Notes: generated by a model from the sequence alone, not told the origin. Positions 44,801-56,720 are shown, counted from the stretch's first letter. The stretch is DNA of 64,000 nucleotides from Harmonia axyridis (GCF_914767665.1 NC_059504.1:39153720-39217719), one strand, 5' to 3'. Program-made: numbers and translations.

Positions 44801-46435
44801 ATCGAGAATAAATCGACTAATATTTCGATGGCGTTATGTTTACAAATACCTAAGCTTATTATATGACATCTACGATCTATTTATTCCGACTACCACTTAA
44901 CGTAACAGCCATCTATTGAAACACAGCGGAAGCAAATTGTACACTTAATAAAAAGTACGTCTTATCAAATGGAATGACCTGCATATCATAAGATGCATTG
45001 GAAGAAAATGGAATTTCTTTTCAGATGATACAACATGTTCCTATACCTAAATTGTAAGGTTTCCTAATTAAGAGCAAGTTTTCATCCCAATGGTAATATT
45101 AAGATACATTTGTTTTAGATATCAATGAAATGCCATAGAACTTGTGAATTATGATCTGACTATCGGTATCGCTTGTGAAACATTGTTGAACTCTATTATT
45201 CAATATTTCACGAAAAAACGATTTAAATGAAAGGCAATAAATGATATACACAGGTTCTGATGAAATTGTTAATTCTTCACAGCCAATATGATCAAATTGC
45301 AGTACGAACATGCAAAATGTTTAATGAGATTTGTAGATATCCTAACTATTAAGTATTAACCAATGAACAAGAGGAAATTTCTACGCATTTAGTGAATAAA
45401 TCATTTCCTAAATTGACTGTGATTTTCATTCGAATCCTCTATGAATTAAATATTCGTCGATAAATTCAACTTGTCTGTACAATCGTTGCTGATTGTCGAT
45501 TTTCATAATTTTATAGTTCCATTACATTTCATGGGTATCTAAAACCAATGTATCTCAATATTGCTCTTGGGATGAAAGCTTCCTTGTAATCAGGAAACCT
45601 TACAATTATTTTGGTAAAGAAACATGGAAATTTTATTTTCTTTCAATACATCTTATGATATGCAAGTCATTCCATTATTGAAATAACGCACTTTTTATCA
45701 TTTTAGTATGCCTCGTTGAAGTCTGTGATTTTGAACAACCCTGTATTATTAGGGGCGTATTGTATAACACGTAAATGATAGACGGGAAATCGGTAATCCA
45801 TATCCGAAATTTCAGCTTTCAGATTCCAAGTACCGAAGTGATCTCCGTTTTGTACAGATTACTATTGACCCTGGCCCACCCTGTATACTTTTTGTCTAGA
45901 AATACAATTTCAAATTGACAAATTATCTAAATACAAAAACAGTTTTGACAATTCACTTTTCTTTCGGTAGTTTCAATATTTGTAATGTTGAAATTTCTTC
46001 GCGAAATAATTTCGCGAGGAAATTGCTCCTAAGAACTGTTAAATGAACACAAATTGATTCAGTACCATAGAGCCCACCCAGCACCCAAGAGAATATTGAA
46101 CATTTAAATTGTTGAAAATAAGAATCTTCCAAATATAACTCATTCTTCAATTTTTATCGAATAATTTTCTAATTTCATCAACAATTTTATTTATATGAGG
46201 CAAAAATATTCAAACAAACCGAATTTAGTTAATAATCACTAGTCCTATCGGACTCGTGATTTTATCAATCGATTTGTTCTTATATTTTTGCCAAATAAAC
46301 AAGTGTTTGTGGAAAAGAAAAAATTATCGATAAAATTTGAAACACTCGTGGTATAACCTCCAATAATTTAATATTCGAACTCATAACGAATAAAATTATT
46401 AATACCAAATTTTCATGCTGATTGATATGCCTATA
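44801..46435. other. no gene recognised
   Basis: AT-rich sequence. A weak internal inverted pair exists around CATCTTATGATATGCA.GTCATTCC (45648-45676), which reverses GGAATGACCTGCATATCATAAGATG (44980-45004). The pair would bound an element of about 700 bp. CACCCTGTATA occurs at about 45879. Confidence 0.45.
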
Positions 46436-47211
46436 TACAGGGTGTCCCGTAAAGACCACGTCAAACCGAGGGAGAATGTAGATCAAAGAATAACCCACCT
46501 GCTATGACAAAATCCTTGGTACAGGAAGACTTGTCGCTCCAAATGATCTTATTAAAAAAATCTGGATCTGCATGATGTTTTCCAAAATTTGCCGGCAAAA
46601 TTGAATTTCGTTGGGGTGAATAATTATGCGAGTAATATTTTCGCACGTAAACAATTGCCATTGTTCAATAAGTAATGCAACATCGAAGATTTCTTAACAG
46701 AATTGACAAACTTGATTTTGTCAGAAACGTACCCATTTGGATAAAAACAGCCATATCTTTTTTTTTTTAATAACAAATGACTTGTGTGATACCTCTTTGA
46801 AATCACTATAAAATATACAATTTATTGGTGTAATGTGCAACAGTAGCTCGGTTCATTTTTTTTCCACTACGATGGGCTAAACTCCATGAACAAAATAATC
46901 CACTACCAAAATTTCCAATAAAAATATTTCTCATAGTCCCCCTTTGAAATTTTCGGAGGATGTTTTTTATGTAAACGTTAAAATCATTCTTCAGCAATAT
47001 TTTACTGAAAAAATTAACCATAAAGATGAAAAATTGTACCAACCGTAAGGGCAAAACTATTGAAAGGGGCAAAAATTCATTATTTTCAACAAAAAAAAAA
47101 TATCTCGAAAACGGTAAGACTTTTATAATGGGAATTTTGTCATAGCAGGTGGGTTATCCTTCGATCTACATTCTCCCTCGGTTTGACGTGGTCTTTACGG
47201 GACACCCTGTA
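46436..47211 (-). mobile_element. 776 bp TIR element with transposase remnant
   Basis: The termini TACAGGGTGTCCCGTAAAG and CTTTACGGGACACCCTGTA continue as inverted arms of at least 78 bp. Minus-strand interior frames keep HHADPDFFNKIIWSDKSS, which resembles the block around the first catalytic Asp of Tc1/mariner-type transposases (IIWSDES.F). It is an internally deleted, inactive derivative. Confidence 0.75.
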
Positions 47212-47212
47212 T

Positions 47213-47470
47213 AAGCCGAGGTTACTGACGTTTGATAGTCACAAAAATATTGTCTTTTTTCGAGACCGACCGCCTCAATTTGAGTCATTTTAGCACTGAT
47301 GAAGGAATATTTTCGAGGGGAATTGAATTAATCTAGTTTGTTTATTGTCGTTTCGACTTGCCTTGTCACTTGAAATCTGTGATATTAATTTTGTCATAGC
47401 AGGTGGGATATCCTTTGATCTACATTCTCCCTCGGTTTGACGTGGTCTTTACGGGATACCCTGTATGTGA
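47213..47470. mobile_element. 178 bp repeat followed by a second, solo terminus
   Basis: The repeat described at 40915 fills 47213-47388. It is followed at 47390-47468 by a lone copy of the arm of the 46436 element (GTCATAGCAGGTGGGATATC ... GTTTGACGTGGTCTTTACGG). The repeat is therefore sandwiched between two copies of the same terminus in the same orientation. Confidence 0.65.
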
Positions 47471-47496
47471 ATACTCGTATCCCTCCAGACAGTGTC

Positions 47497-47870
47497 GACA
47501 CTACGCAATCTAATTGATTGGAAATGTATCCAGATCATTTAATCGAATTTATAGGGACGTTTGGGAGGCATAGAGATCCAACTCCAACTGTATGCGAAAT
47601 ACCCTCAACACTCTGCACATTGCAGGAAGATCGTAATTTAAGGTTGTGATGTACAAATCGTTTCTTGCGAATTCCATAGTCGTCCTGAGCGCTATGGATT
47701 CCTTTGTATAAGAGGAGTTCGCTGATTTACTCATGGTTTCATTTTGTTTACCACTCGAGTGCTGGAAGTGCAGCGGAAAATGAACGAGAAATTTGTTTTG
47801 GACAGTCGACAAAACAAAGTAATTAGCGCGGCAATAAGGGATGCTGAGATTGGGGTGCTTGAACGTCATC
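47497..47870. repeat. diverged counterpart of 35376-35780
   Basis: The shared landmarks are listed at 35376. The 107-codon minus-strand frame at 47549-47872 has no counterpart frame in the other copy, which argues against protein coding. Confidence 0.5.
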
Positions 47871-48494
47871 ATGTGATTTATGTGTCGAATTCACAGAGGG
47901 GTTTATTTCTCAATAGGGTTGTTCATTTTGTGAATTGCCCCGTAATTTTTTTTTTGAGGTAAAAGATTTCTCATTTAAAGTATTTATTGAGCGGACTGGG
48001 TTCTTTAGATTGAGATGAACATTTTGCTTCCTAGTCTGCCAAAGGTAGATGAAGCATTAGGATTCCTTAGAAATAGACCAAAAAAATATATATTTGGTTT
48101 CTGATTTCAAATTTACCAATTTCAGTATACCTTTCAGACCATTCTAAGCTATTCTCGTTTCGCGTCTGTCTGTGAGTCTGCACATTCTTGTGACATTCCT
48201 TTACTTTCACAATTCTGATGTAATGTTGATGACATTTGGTATGGATATTCATTTTGAATAGTATATTTTCTCATACAAAATACAGTTTTTCCAGAGGTAC
48301 GTGTTTAGCATACGCAAAGGTGAAGTACTCAGGGTTTACAGATCTCACTTTGTACTACAACTTTGTGTAGGTTGTTAAATGAAAATTTCAACATTGTTGG
48401 ATATACTTTGCTCGCTCATACACTAGGTTGAAATATCCAATACCTCAATTTTTCGTGTTCTAGATTCAAGTCCTATTTTGATGAAAATTGGTAT

Positions 48495-48830
48495 TGGTAT
48501 TCATTGTAGATCTAGTGTTCGCCTTCCAGTTCGAGAGTTCTAATGAACTCCAATAACTGGGATGGCTTCAAGGAGGCTATTTCCTCACTTCTATGAGTTT
48601 CTTGTCCAAAGCAAATTTTGCTTTGGCTAGTGATGGCAAGGTATTCCGTACCAGGTGATCTAGAGTTTCTTCCTCCTCCCCAAAGAAACTGCACTCGTCA
48701 TTTCCTGGTAGACCCATTCTCATGAGGTGTTTCCTCACAGAGCACTGGAAGGAATCCAGTGAGGAGATGTAGTATATTCTTGCTAAGATCCAGATACTTT
48801 TTGGATCTCGCATTCAACTTCAATTCGTTT
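48495..48830 (-). mobile_element. non-LTR retrotransposon, extreme C-terminus (family A)
   Basis: The minus strand reads IYYISSLDSFQCSVRKHLMR, MGLPGNDECSFFGEEEETLD, HLVRNTLPSLA and, after one frameshift, SEEIASLKPSQLLEFIRTLE. The GEEEETLDHL motif with neighbouring cysteines is typical after the RNase H or RT region of I/jockey-like elements. Other fragments of the same family lie at 56246-56720, 59344-59566 and 61760-62160. Confidence 0.75.
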
Positions 48831-48959
48831 TCTAGTTTTTTTTTAATATACAATGTTAGTTATGCGTAAATTAGAACTTCAAAGATTATAGTGTTACCAA
48901 ACAGTAGTTAACGTACTGTGGTGTTTTGAGCACACCAGAGCTTCTTCTTGATTACTATT

Positions 48960-49470
48960 GTGAAATGAAGTGTTTTTCAATTAAAGGTTTCATTTTGATA
49001 TTTCCATGGCCAATTTGCAGATTTGCGGCTCTATGTCCTCGATTACTTTAAGAATTACATATTCAAGGTCTTTGATCGATTGTGTACCATTGGCATAGAC
49101 TTTATCTTTCACGTGGCCCCAAAGAAAATGTCATAATAATAATATTAATCATAATATCTCAGTGGCCATTTGTGATAACTTCTTCGAAAAAGAACTTAAG
49201 ATATGATACATTTCTTGCAGAATTGCGATTGTTCTGTTGCTTGTGTAGCACGAAGTGCTCTCTCGTTTGAAATAAACGTCGTCTAGGTCAATATCTCCCA
49301 ATTTCGGCCATAAAAATCATTAATCCGCTAGTATTAATAATTTTTTAGCACAATGCTTTCCGTCAACTGCTGCACCAATCTCATTTTGAAATCAGTTAGG
49401 TCCACTATCAGTTCTCAGTTGTTCTTGAGCGACGGTTTCTATTCTCCACATGACTAATTTGTGCCAACAG
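48960..49470 (-). mobile_element. Tc1/mariner-family transposon relic, copy 4
   Basis: It contains the family landmarks (TTGCAGATTTGCGGCTCTATG, TTTGATCGATTGTGTACCATTGG, TTTATCTTTCACGTGGCCCC). It is more truncated than copies 1-3. Confidence 0.55.
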
Positions 49471-49780
49471 GCAAAAGCTTAAATGTTTTCACCGGTATCT
49501 TGACTAAAAAAAAAAATAATCCAAAAACCTATACCTATTCCGATCTCAGTGAATTGCCTAATTATTCGCTACAAATTCAGGAAACAAATAATAATTTTCC
49601 AACTCTCACAAGTTTTTGACAGATCTAGTGCTTTCAGAATAAAAAAATTAAGCAAAATATAAGATATAGATAGATAACTGTCGTTTATTGCGGAGCAAAT
49701 GGCCATCGACCTTGGGTCCTTCAGCTGCTCTTTCAAATACATTATTTTTACATTTCTGGTAATGAAAAAAACAATAATAA

Positions 49781-50172
49781 AATAGTAATTTACGTAACAA
49801 GTCCGGAAAATAGGGTTTTTTTGGACGAATAGACAAAATTCCAGGACGAGCGTAAGCGAGTCCTGGAAGTCTGTGAGTCCAAAAAAACCATTTTCGGGCG
49901 TGTTGCGTACAATATTTTTTCGGCAACCATGTAAAATAACACTATCGCTGCTGCTTTCCATATTTTATTGCGATTGCGATCAAAAAACATGCAAATTTTT
50001 GACAACTAATTTCATATGAACTGTCAGCCGTTATCTCGGTTGCTATGGATTCTATGATTCTTTTCCGGCCTAGTCCGGAAAGTACGTACTTTCCGGACTA
50101 GGCCGGGAAATGCTACTTTCTCAGAGAAAAAGCGTCCGGGAAGTGAGCACTTCCCGGACGGTTGCCGAAAAA
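49781..50172. repeat. 392 bp interspersed repeat, copy B
   Basis: It is collinear with and almost identical to 11335-11726, except that the central hairpin at 49839-49868 is inverted. Here the loop (49848-49859) reads GAGCGTAAGCGA, while copy A has TCGCTTACGCTC. Confidence 0.8.
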
Positions 50173-50399
50173 ATATTTTTTTAATAAAATCTTAATATAT
50201 TAATTAAGGTCTGCCTTGGATGTTTTTTTGAGGAGCTGTGGTTGCTATCATCTTGGTAGAGGGATGATAAATAATAGTTGTTGATGATTGTTTTATTCGA
50301 TCACTAGATTCTACTTTTGTAAATGTGTGAATTTCAGGGATGGTTAGGGCAATTTTTATTCTGATGTTTCCGGAGGTTTTTTCATCGGAAATAGTAAAC

Positions 50400-50826
50400 C
50401 GGAAATATACGAAAATATATCTGGCATATAAGAAATCGGCCCCCCCGAAAATCCGCACAACTCTTCCTGTCAAAACCGGTAAAATCAATTCGGCGTCATT
50501 CTTGTGCTTTTCGCCCCTTGGCAACAAGCCGCACAACACGCCATCGTTACAGTCCTGCCTCCCGACGTCGCTCGCCATGGCGCCGTCTCCGTCGGCGTAC
50601 CACACCTGTGCGCGTCTCTATCCGGCGACGCCGAAAGAGCGCCGCCGACGCCAGAACCATATCAGAATACCGTCGCGTTACATCCGGTCAACCTTACGGA
50701 ACCCGGCCGAATTATCAGCCAGAAGCGCATCTAGCAGCTCGCAGTTTCGGGTCTCACACACACATTCGCCGAGTTTCGGACTTTATCTCGCATCTTCAGG
50801 CGATATCTTAACTGCCGGCCGTCAAC
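50400..50826 (+). promoter_or_regulatory. CpG-rich block, possible promoter and 5' UTR
   Basis: GC rises abruptly from 50440, with many CpG. Several overlapping plus-strand frames (up to 188 codons at 50340-50906) exist because stops are rare at this composition. They lack recognisable domains. The block leads straight into the candidate start codon at 50827, as expected for a promoter with 5' UTR. A TATA box is not obvious. Confidence 0.35.
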
Positions 50827-50902
50827 ATGCTGATAGGATTGGTGAGGGAATCTGTGATGCAGTGCTTCTGCCATACGTGCAGAGCACCGATCGCAGCAGT
50901 CC
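50827..50902 (+). CDS. candidate first coding exon of an unidentified gene (25 codons)
   Basis: GTCAACATGC is a close match to the insect start consensus CAACATG. The frame reads MLIGLVRESVMQCFCHTCRA followed by PIAAV plus one base, and ends at GTCC|GTAAGTATT, a near-perfect donor, in phase 1. Four closely spaced Cys and the GC-rich leader make it distinctive, but I do not recognise the family. The phase equals that of the exon at 25190-25226, so both could splice to one shared downstream exon beyond the window. A chance combination of ATG and donor cannot be excluded. Confidence 0.4.
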
Positions 50903-51561
50903 GTAAGTATTACCTTCTTTCATTTGTTAATCTTTGGTTAGGGTTGCTTTTTCGTGGAGATACCTAGGAAAGTATCTCCGAAGTTGATAGGCTCAACAGA
51001 TGCTCCTAAGGGTGTGATTACCGGCTTTATAGCATAACTTTTTATTTTGGGCCTAAAGGGTTTTTCATCCGAAATTACCTTCTCGAGCATTATATAATCT
51101 TGAGATTTTCCAAAGAAAAAACCCCAAAAAACCCAGACAGATCTATCGAAATCCGGTTGAGCATGGTCTGTAAAAGCCGGTAGGTGTAAAACGCATGTCA
51201 CAACTTGTCATTGCGGAACTCGTTGAAGTTTTTTTGGTCGCCAAGCCCAAATAACTTTTGGCTCGAAGCACATCTTTTTTTAAAAGGAGTTTTTTTTAGG
51301 GATGTCTAATGGCACAGTTGGATCATGTTGGTGGTAATCTTTTCTGATTTATTTGTGTTTTGGAGTTTGGCCTTCACTTTTTTACGCACGATATACACCA
51401 AATTAACAGTATTTTACCGATATATCATATTTACATCGCTTGGTCAAAATACCTAATTTAGTATCATTAACTTACGACTTATTCACTGTTATTCTTACTG
51501 CAATTGAAGTTTGCTAACTTCTTCTTTAGGACAAATAAATAGTGAGAGCAAATCTAGCCGG

Positions 51562-51829
51562 TTTTTACAATATACAGGTTGTTTCCAAATTAGACGTGAA
51601 CCTTGAAGGATGTGTTAGTATCACTTATTTGCTGTTTATTGAGCTATATTTATTGACAACCAAAAATCAACAGTTTCCGAGATATTTGAGTGTTTGTGTT
51701 TTTTAAAAAAATTTCCTACTTTCATTTTTCGACAATTTTTTCAACGTCTCTAACAGAATTTTTTTTGGCTGAACTCCTCTAAATTTCATAAAACTGATCA
51801 GATTGAGAATGAAATGATTATATATCTTA
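51562..51829. repeat. possible transposon end beside 51830
   Basis: TACAGGTTGTTTCCAAATTAG at 51574 resembles the TACAGGGTGTTTC terminus class. About 250 bp of AT-rich sequence leads to the complete element at 51830. The other end was not found. Confidence 0.3.
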
Positions 51830-52516
51830 TACAGGGTGTTTCTGAATTGTAGATACAAATGAAAGTGGGAGATTCCTTGGATAATTTTAGGAAAATAATG
51901 TCCTATAAACATGGGCCTGCAAACGCTTTGTTTTCGAGATACAGGGTGTTTCTTGTTGTGCTATTTTTATAAGGTTATACGATTTCATCGAATCTTCATG
52001 AATCATTGCTATAAATCGTCAAAATAAACACCAAAACCAATTTATTAATCACAGGATTTTTATGATAATTACGATTTTCCTGAGGATTTCGAGATGAATG
52101 TTTGATTTTTCTTCTCGAAATTGGTAGCAGATACGACAAAACTATAAGGAATGAAAAAGTTCAGTATCAAAGTTTCTTTTCGCATTTTTTAAACTTCTAG
52201 TGGTCCACCAAATAAATGTTCTCGTGGAAAAAGCGGACACTACTCCAGAAGAAATATCACCCTGTAGGTTCTCATTTGAAATTGGTATATCACGTGATGT
52301 AAATTCTAATTTGTAGTATCTATGCCAAATTCAAGTTGAATATCTTCTGAAGTGCAGATGCTATCAGAAAAAGACAAGAAAAAAAAATTGAATTTAACGC
52401 CCTATATCTCGAAAACAAAAAGTTTGTGGACTCATGTATTATATAGGACTTTTTTCTCACAATTATCTGAGTAATCTTTCATTTTCGTTTGTACATCCAC
52501 TTTAGAACACCCTGTA
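51830..52516. mobile_element. 687 bp TIR element
   Basis: The left end TACAGGGTGTTTCTGAATTG and right end AGAACACCCTGTA are inverted. The inverted arms, diverged, extend about 125 bp (ATGAAAGTGGGAGATTCC, GTCCTATAAACATGGG and GTTTTCGAGATACAGG against CGCCCTATATCTCGAAAAC and its neighbours). No transposase frame remains. A partial copy lies at 20299. Confidence 0.65.
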
Positions 52517-52816
52517 TTACACAATTTGAACATTCATGACATAAAAACATAACGATCAACACGATATACTAAATTGTAAGGTCCAATATGATTGAATTTT
52601 CATCGATTCCAATCATTTAACAACATGAATGTATATTGTATATGATGTTTATTTAAGTACATCTGTAATTAATAGTTTTGTGCAATACTATCAGAAAGCC
52701 ATTCATTCATTTGACCTGTAAGTCTTTCATTTTAAATGTTAAGAAATACGAGTACTATAGCTTACAATTCTATTCAACAGAATAGAATTCTATATCATTT
52801 TTTTGAGCAGTCATTA

Positions 52817-53117
52817 ACTGTTGAGTTTTACCCTTGGATAATCCACGAAAAAGCAATCTGAAATTATTCTTGTAAAAAGTAATAATGAAAAATCAGATGA
52901 GAATGAAGACTGAATGAGTAGAAACAATACTGTGATAAATAACTCGAAGTTGTAGACCATGGATCCATTCTTGTTGGTCCATATTTGGTCAATGCAGCGA
53001 ATGATTATGGCAGTGAGGAGACAGTCTTCTATCTCCATTGATTGTTCTCTGTCGTTTCTTGGTCTGATTTTTATGTCTCACATTTTCATTATTGTTTTAT
53101 TAAGTTACGTTTCTTTA
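52817..53117. other. no gene recognised
   Basis: Overlapping short frames occur on both strands without domains. AT-rich. Confidence 0.4.
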
Positions 53118-54002
53118 TACAGGATCGGTCAAAAATGTGTACCGAGCTTTCTGGAAGGTGATAGTATATTGAAAAATAAATATAGTTTGATGAATTAAAT
53201 TATGGCCCTAAATACATATTATATATCCTTTTAAAGTTGATAAAATTTTGAAAAATTTGGAAATTTCGTGCTTAAATGTATGTTGTTGAAATATATTTTT
53301 TTATTACACTATTACATTTCCGGTATTATTATAAAGGGTGTTTTTAGAGGGTGAGTCATGATTTTTTTGAGACAACTTCTTTCGTTGTATTCGTTTTGGT
53401 GAAAAAATAGGAGCATTCGATGAACCGAAAAAAATTACATGAAAAAGGTACTCTCATCCGAATACAAAAAATTGAACCGTTTTCGAGAAATTTGAGTTTT
53501 TGTAGTCAAATGATGTCAGCAGTTCATTCATCGCGAGATTCATCGTTAACCATAAAAGTTGTTTCGAAAAAATCATGACTCACCCTCAAAAAACACCCTT
53601 TATTACAATATCAGAAATTTAAAAGTGTATTCAAAAAATGTATTTTAACGACATACGAAATTTCAATCTGGTGGCTTTTACCGTTGAGAATTTTTTTTTA
53701 ATTTGATCAAATTTGGAAGGATAAATCTCCTTTAATATGCATTTTAGGCTATAAGTCTATTCATGAATGTTGAAAATTATAGAATAGTTATAGGTCATAA
53801 GTACTTTAATTTTTGCGGGGAGTAATTGAGGAAATTTTTTATTTTTATGTTACTCACAGGATTCATTAGGAGTCCTCTTGTATGTTTATTGACAATTGTC
53901 TTATTGATTGATTGATTATTGATCAAACTATACTTATTTTTCAATGTACTATCACCCCCAAAAAGCTCGGTACATATTTTTATATTTTTGACTCACCCTG
54001 TA
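53118..54002. mobile_element. TIR element of about 885 bp with a nested MITE
   Basis: The left end TACAGGATCGGTCAAAAATG, then TGTACCGAGCTTTCTGG, GGTGATAGTATATTGAAAAA, is mirrored at the right by CAATGTACTATCACCCCC, AAAAGCTCGGTACATA and GACTCACCCTGTA. Arms are about 80 bp. The MITE at 53332-53602 is inserted inside. Confidence 0.7.
53332..53602. mobile_element. 271 bp MITE, TAAAGGGTG ends, TTA duplication
   Basis: TAAAGGGTGTTTTTAGAGGG and GTGAGTCATGATTTTTT at the left are mirrored at the right (AAAAAATCATGACTCACCCTC, AAAAACACCCTTTA). Arms are about 47 bp. TTA occurs directly outside both ends, consistent with a 3 bp target duplication of the PIF/Harbinger type. Confidence 0.75.
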
Positions 54003-54029
54003 TATTTGATATTTAATGACAAATATGTC

Positions 54030-54650
54030 GAACGTTATTTAGAAGCCACGAACGAGTCACGAACCGTCACTAGTACAATACTAATCTCCCCCCATCGATT
54101 AAATAACACCGAAGTAGCAATGTCCTTGAAACTCGAGTATCGATCAACATCTCTCACGAAAGAAACGCTGTTGTCGCAAATATTTGAGAAACGAGAAACG
54201 AAACAAGCGGGGGGGAGGAGGCAGCAATTCATAATTTATGAAGTAGCGGAACGGCCTCCTCCCCGATCTTGAAGGAATAAGAAACGGGGTGGTGGTATTG
54301 GGGTTGCAACGGAATAATTCGCTTTATGTGTTTGTTGTGTTGAAGCTGTACGATTGAGGGGGGGGTTGAGGGTGAGTTTGATATAGAGCCGGGAGAGAAA
54401 TCTTGCCGAGTTTATGGGAGGTTTGTTAATGCGAAAACGATCGTGTAGATCGAGCCTGATATATGGGTTGTTAGCAGGAGAGGGGTTGTTATCGACAAAT
54501 ATGTATGATCTTGCTTCCTCGAGAATTGCATCGAAGGGAACCTTGGGAATTTTAAGCACTATGTCAATTAATACTGGAGTATATTGACTTTCGCAGTAAG
54601 AATACAAAGATTGTCGGAATAGTTCAATAATATTAAATGTTGTCATGAAG
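54030..54650. other. GC-richer island with G/C-runs
   Basis: Overlapping frames (117 codons plus strand at 53919-54272; 136 codons minus strand at 54236-54646) have no known domain. The minus-strand one is rich in Asn, Pro and Ile and contains NNPSPANNPYIRLDLHDRFR, which is protein-like but lacks splice or start support. Coding cannot be excluded. A regulatory island is equally plausible. Confidence 0.3.
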
Positions 54651-56240
54651 CCATGTATTATTCTTTCTAAAATGTAAACATTGTTTTTATGATTTTGACT
54701 GATGAATTAAACAGTCGAAAACCGTTTCAATTGTTTAAAGTCCTTCCCTGAAAAAGGCCATTATGAGGGCGAAACATACATATATGTAGGATAAATATAA
54801 AATGAGAAATTAAACAACTTTTCCCTTATCAAACATTAGTGCGAAAAATTCCAAGAAAATATTCAGAATATCTCAAATATACAATAATATTTTGAATACA
54901 AGTAAATTATATAAAGTAACATGAACGTCTAAAGATAAAAAAAAAATCGGTGACATATGAATAAAAAACCAGAATTAAAGATATTCAATAGTTGCCTACA
55001 TTATTTAAGTACATATAAACAATAGATACATTACATATACCTTTAATCTTACTCAATCTTACTCAGACTTCAACATCTACAAGTTTGATATGTTTCGTGT
55101 TCAGTGTTGTCTATTTCAACGCTCCTATGTTCTTAGACTTACAGCTAACACACAGCCAACTCTTTCTCTGCCTATTTCTATGTCAATTTAAAGCTAGTTA
55201 TAACCAAAATACTAGTCTGAGATGATGTACCAATTATGTACTCCGAATTCTGATCAACTAGTAGGTAACGATATAACTACCGAGAATGTGTGTAAAAACC
55301 AATGTATGTCTGTTTGTCCTGCATGCATTACTACATAATTCATATGGCGCATTCGCCATTTTGTCGTGCTGAGTGTTTTGTAAATGTTTTCAATATGAAA
55401 ATAGCACGATTCAAATTAATTTTTTTAACGGTATTAATCGACTTACTTGTGACTTGATAATTATTATTGTCGGAATAAAGTTATTAATTCACTTCATACA
55501 TTAAAAATACAAATATATTATTCATACCCAAGAATGTTCCAAAGGTGTTTCTATGACTTCTTTCCAATGGAAATACGAGTACTGGAATTTTTCTTATACA
55601 TTATCTAATTATCAACTGAAACAATTTAAATGGGAAAAAGAAAAAGCATCCAAGATTATGACTCACGTTTGCCAGAAATTAATGTGAAAGTTTCAGTAAA
55701 TAACAAGCTCAGTATCGAGGTGAGATTCCATATAAGTAGAATGTAATTGTCAATAATGACGAAAAGTTTTATATGGTGTGAATAATTCACTTACTTCCTC
55801 ACTAATATTGTTCTATTAATAGCATAAGAAAAGCTTCCGAAAGACATGTCTAAACGAAGTTTGAAGACGTAAAAATTTCAATTATGTGGTGACTTAGGGA
55901 AATAGATTGGGGCCTTTCGATATGTTTATTCTACCATGAAATTGACGACAGTTAACAGTTGTTCTGAGACGTACCAAGCGCTTAAGATCTGGCCCTTCGA
56001 GACCTCGCTTTTACTCTACAAATCAATATCTAATAATTCGGGAAAAAGTAAGACCTGTTACTAAACATATAATAATCCTTGTGTCGAGCATATGGCGGTG
56101 ATTTTTATTACATATGTCTATGATTTCCTTGATTGAGGAGGTAAATCGCTGCCGTGAAGAGCGTTTCTGCAAACAAGCACATCCCCAGATATAATTGAAT
56201 CAACGTGAAAAAACAATGCATAACAATGCATCTCAATTAA
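54651..56240. other. no gene recognised
   Basis: AT-rich sequence with dense stops. No repeat partner was identified. Confidence 0.45.
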
Positions 56241-56245
56241 ATCTG

Positions 56246-56720
56246 TGGATGGCTCAAATGAAATTATTCGAAGTCAAATATCTCAAAAGTGATTTTTTAC
56301 AGATAGGCCTTTTTCAATTGATACGGCAGCGTAGTAGACTGTAGATTTAAGTGGAGTTTCATTACACCACAACCTTATGGTCTAATATGCTCCCATCAGA
56401 GCTGTTCCCGCCATTAGTCGTCGTAGTCTACAGCTCGCCTTCAAATTCCAGAATTCTAATGAGCTCCAGTATCTGGGATAAATTCAAGGAGGTTTCTTCC
56501 TCACATCTACAAGTCTCTCGTCCAAATCATTTTTTGCATTCGCTTGCGATGGCGAGGCATTTCGTCACCGAGTGATCTGGAGTTTCTTCCTCCTCCCAAT
56601 ATAATGTGTTTATTGCTGCGCTTTTTGAGGCGGCAAAGCCCTCTAAGGAACCCAGCAAGGTGTCGCATATTCTTTCTAAGATCTCACAATATCAAAGTTA
56701 CGAAGATCTTTAAGGAATGA
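56246..56720 (-). mobile_element. non-LTR retrotransposon C-terminal fragment (family A)
   Basis: It shares with 59344-59566 the blocks ACGGCAGCGTAGTAGACTGT and CCATTAGTCGTCGTAG, and with 48495 and 61760 the block AGTTTCTTCCTCCTCCC. On the minus strand this is the EEEETLDH region plus C-terminus and 3' UTR. It is frameshifted and inactive. Confidence 0.7.

Noticed and set aside
50340..50906. 188-codon plus-strand open frame as a gene
   Set aside because: Three overlapping plus-strand frames run through this CpG-rich block, so openness follows from base composition. Only the short frame from 50827 has both a good start context and a splice donor.
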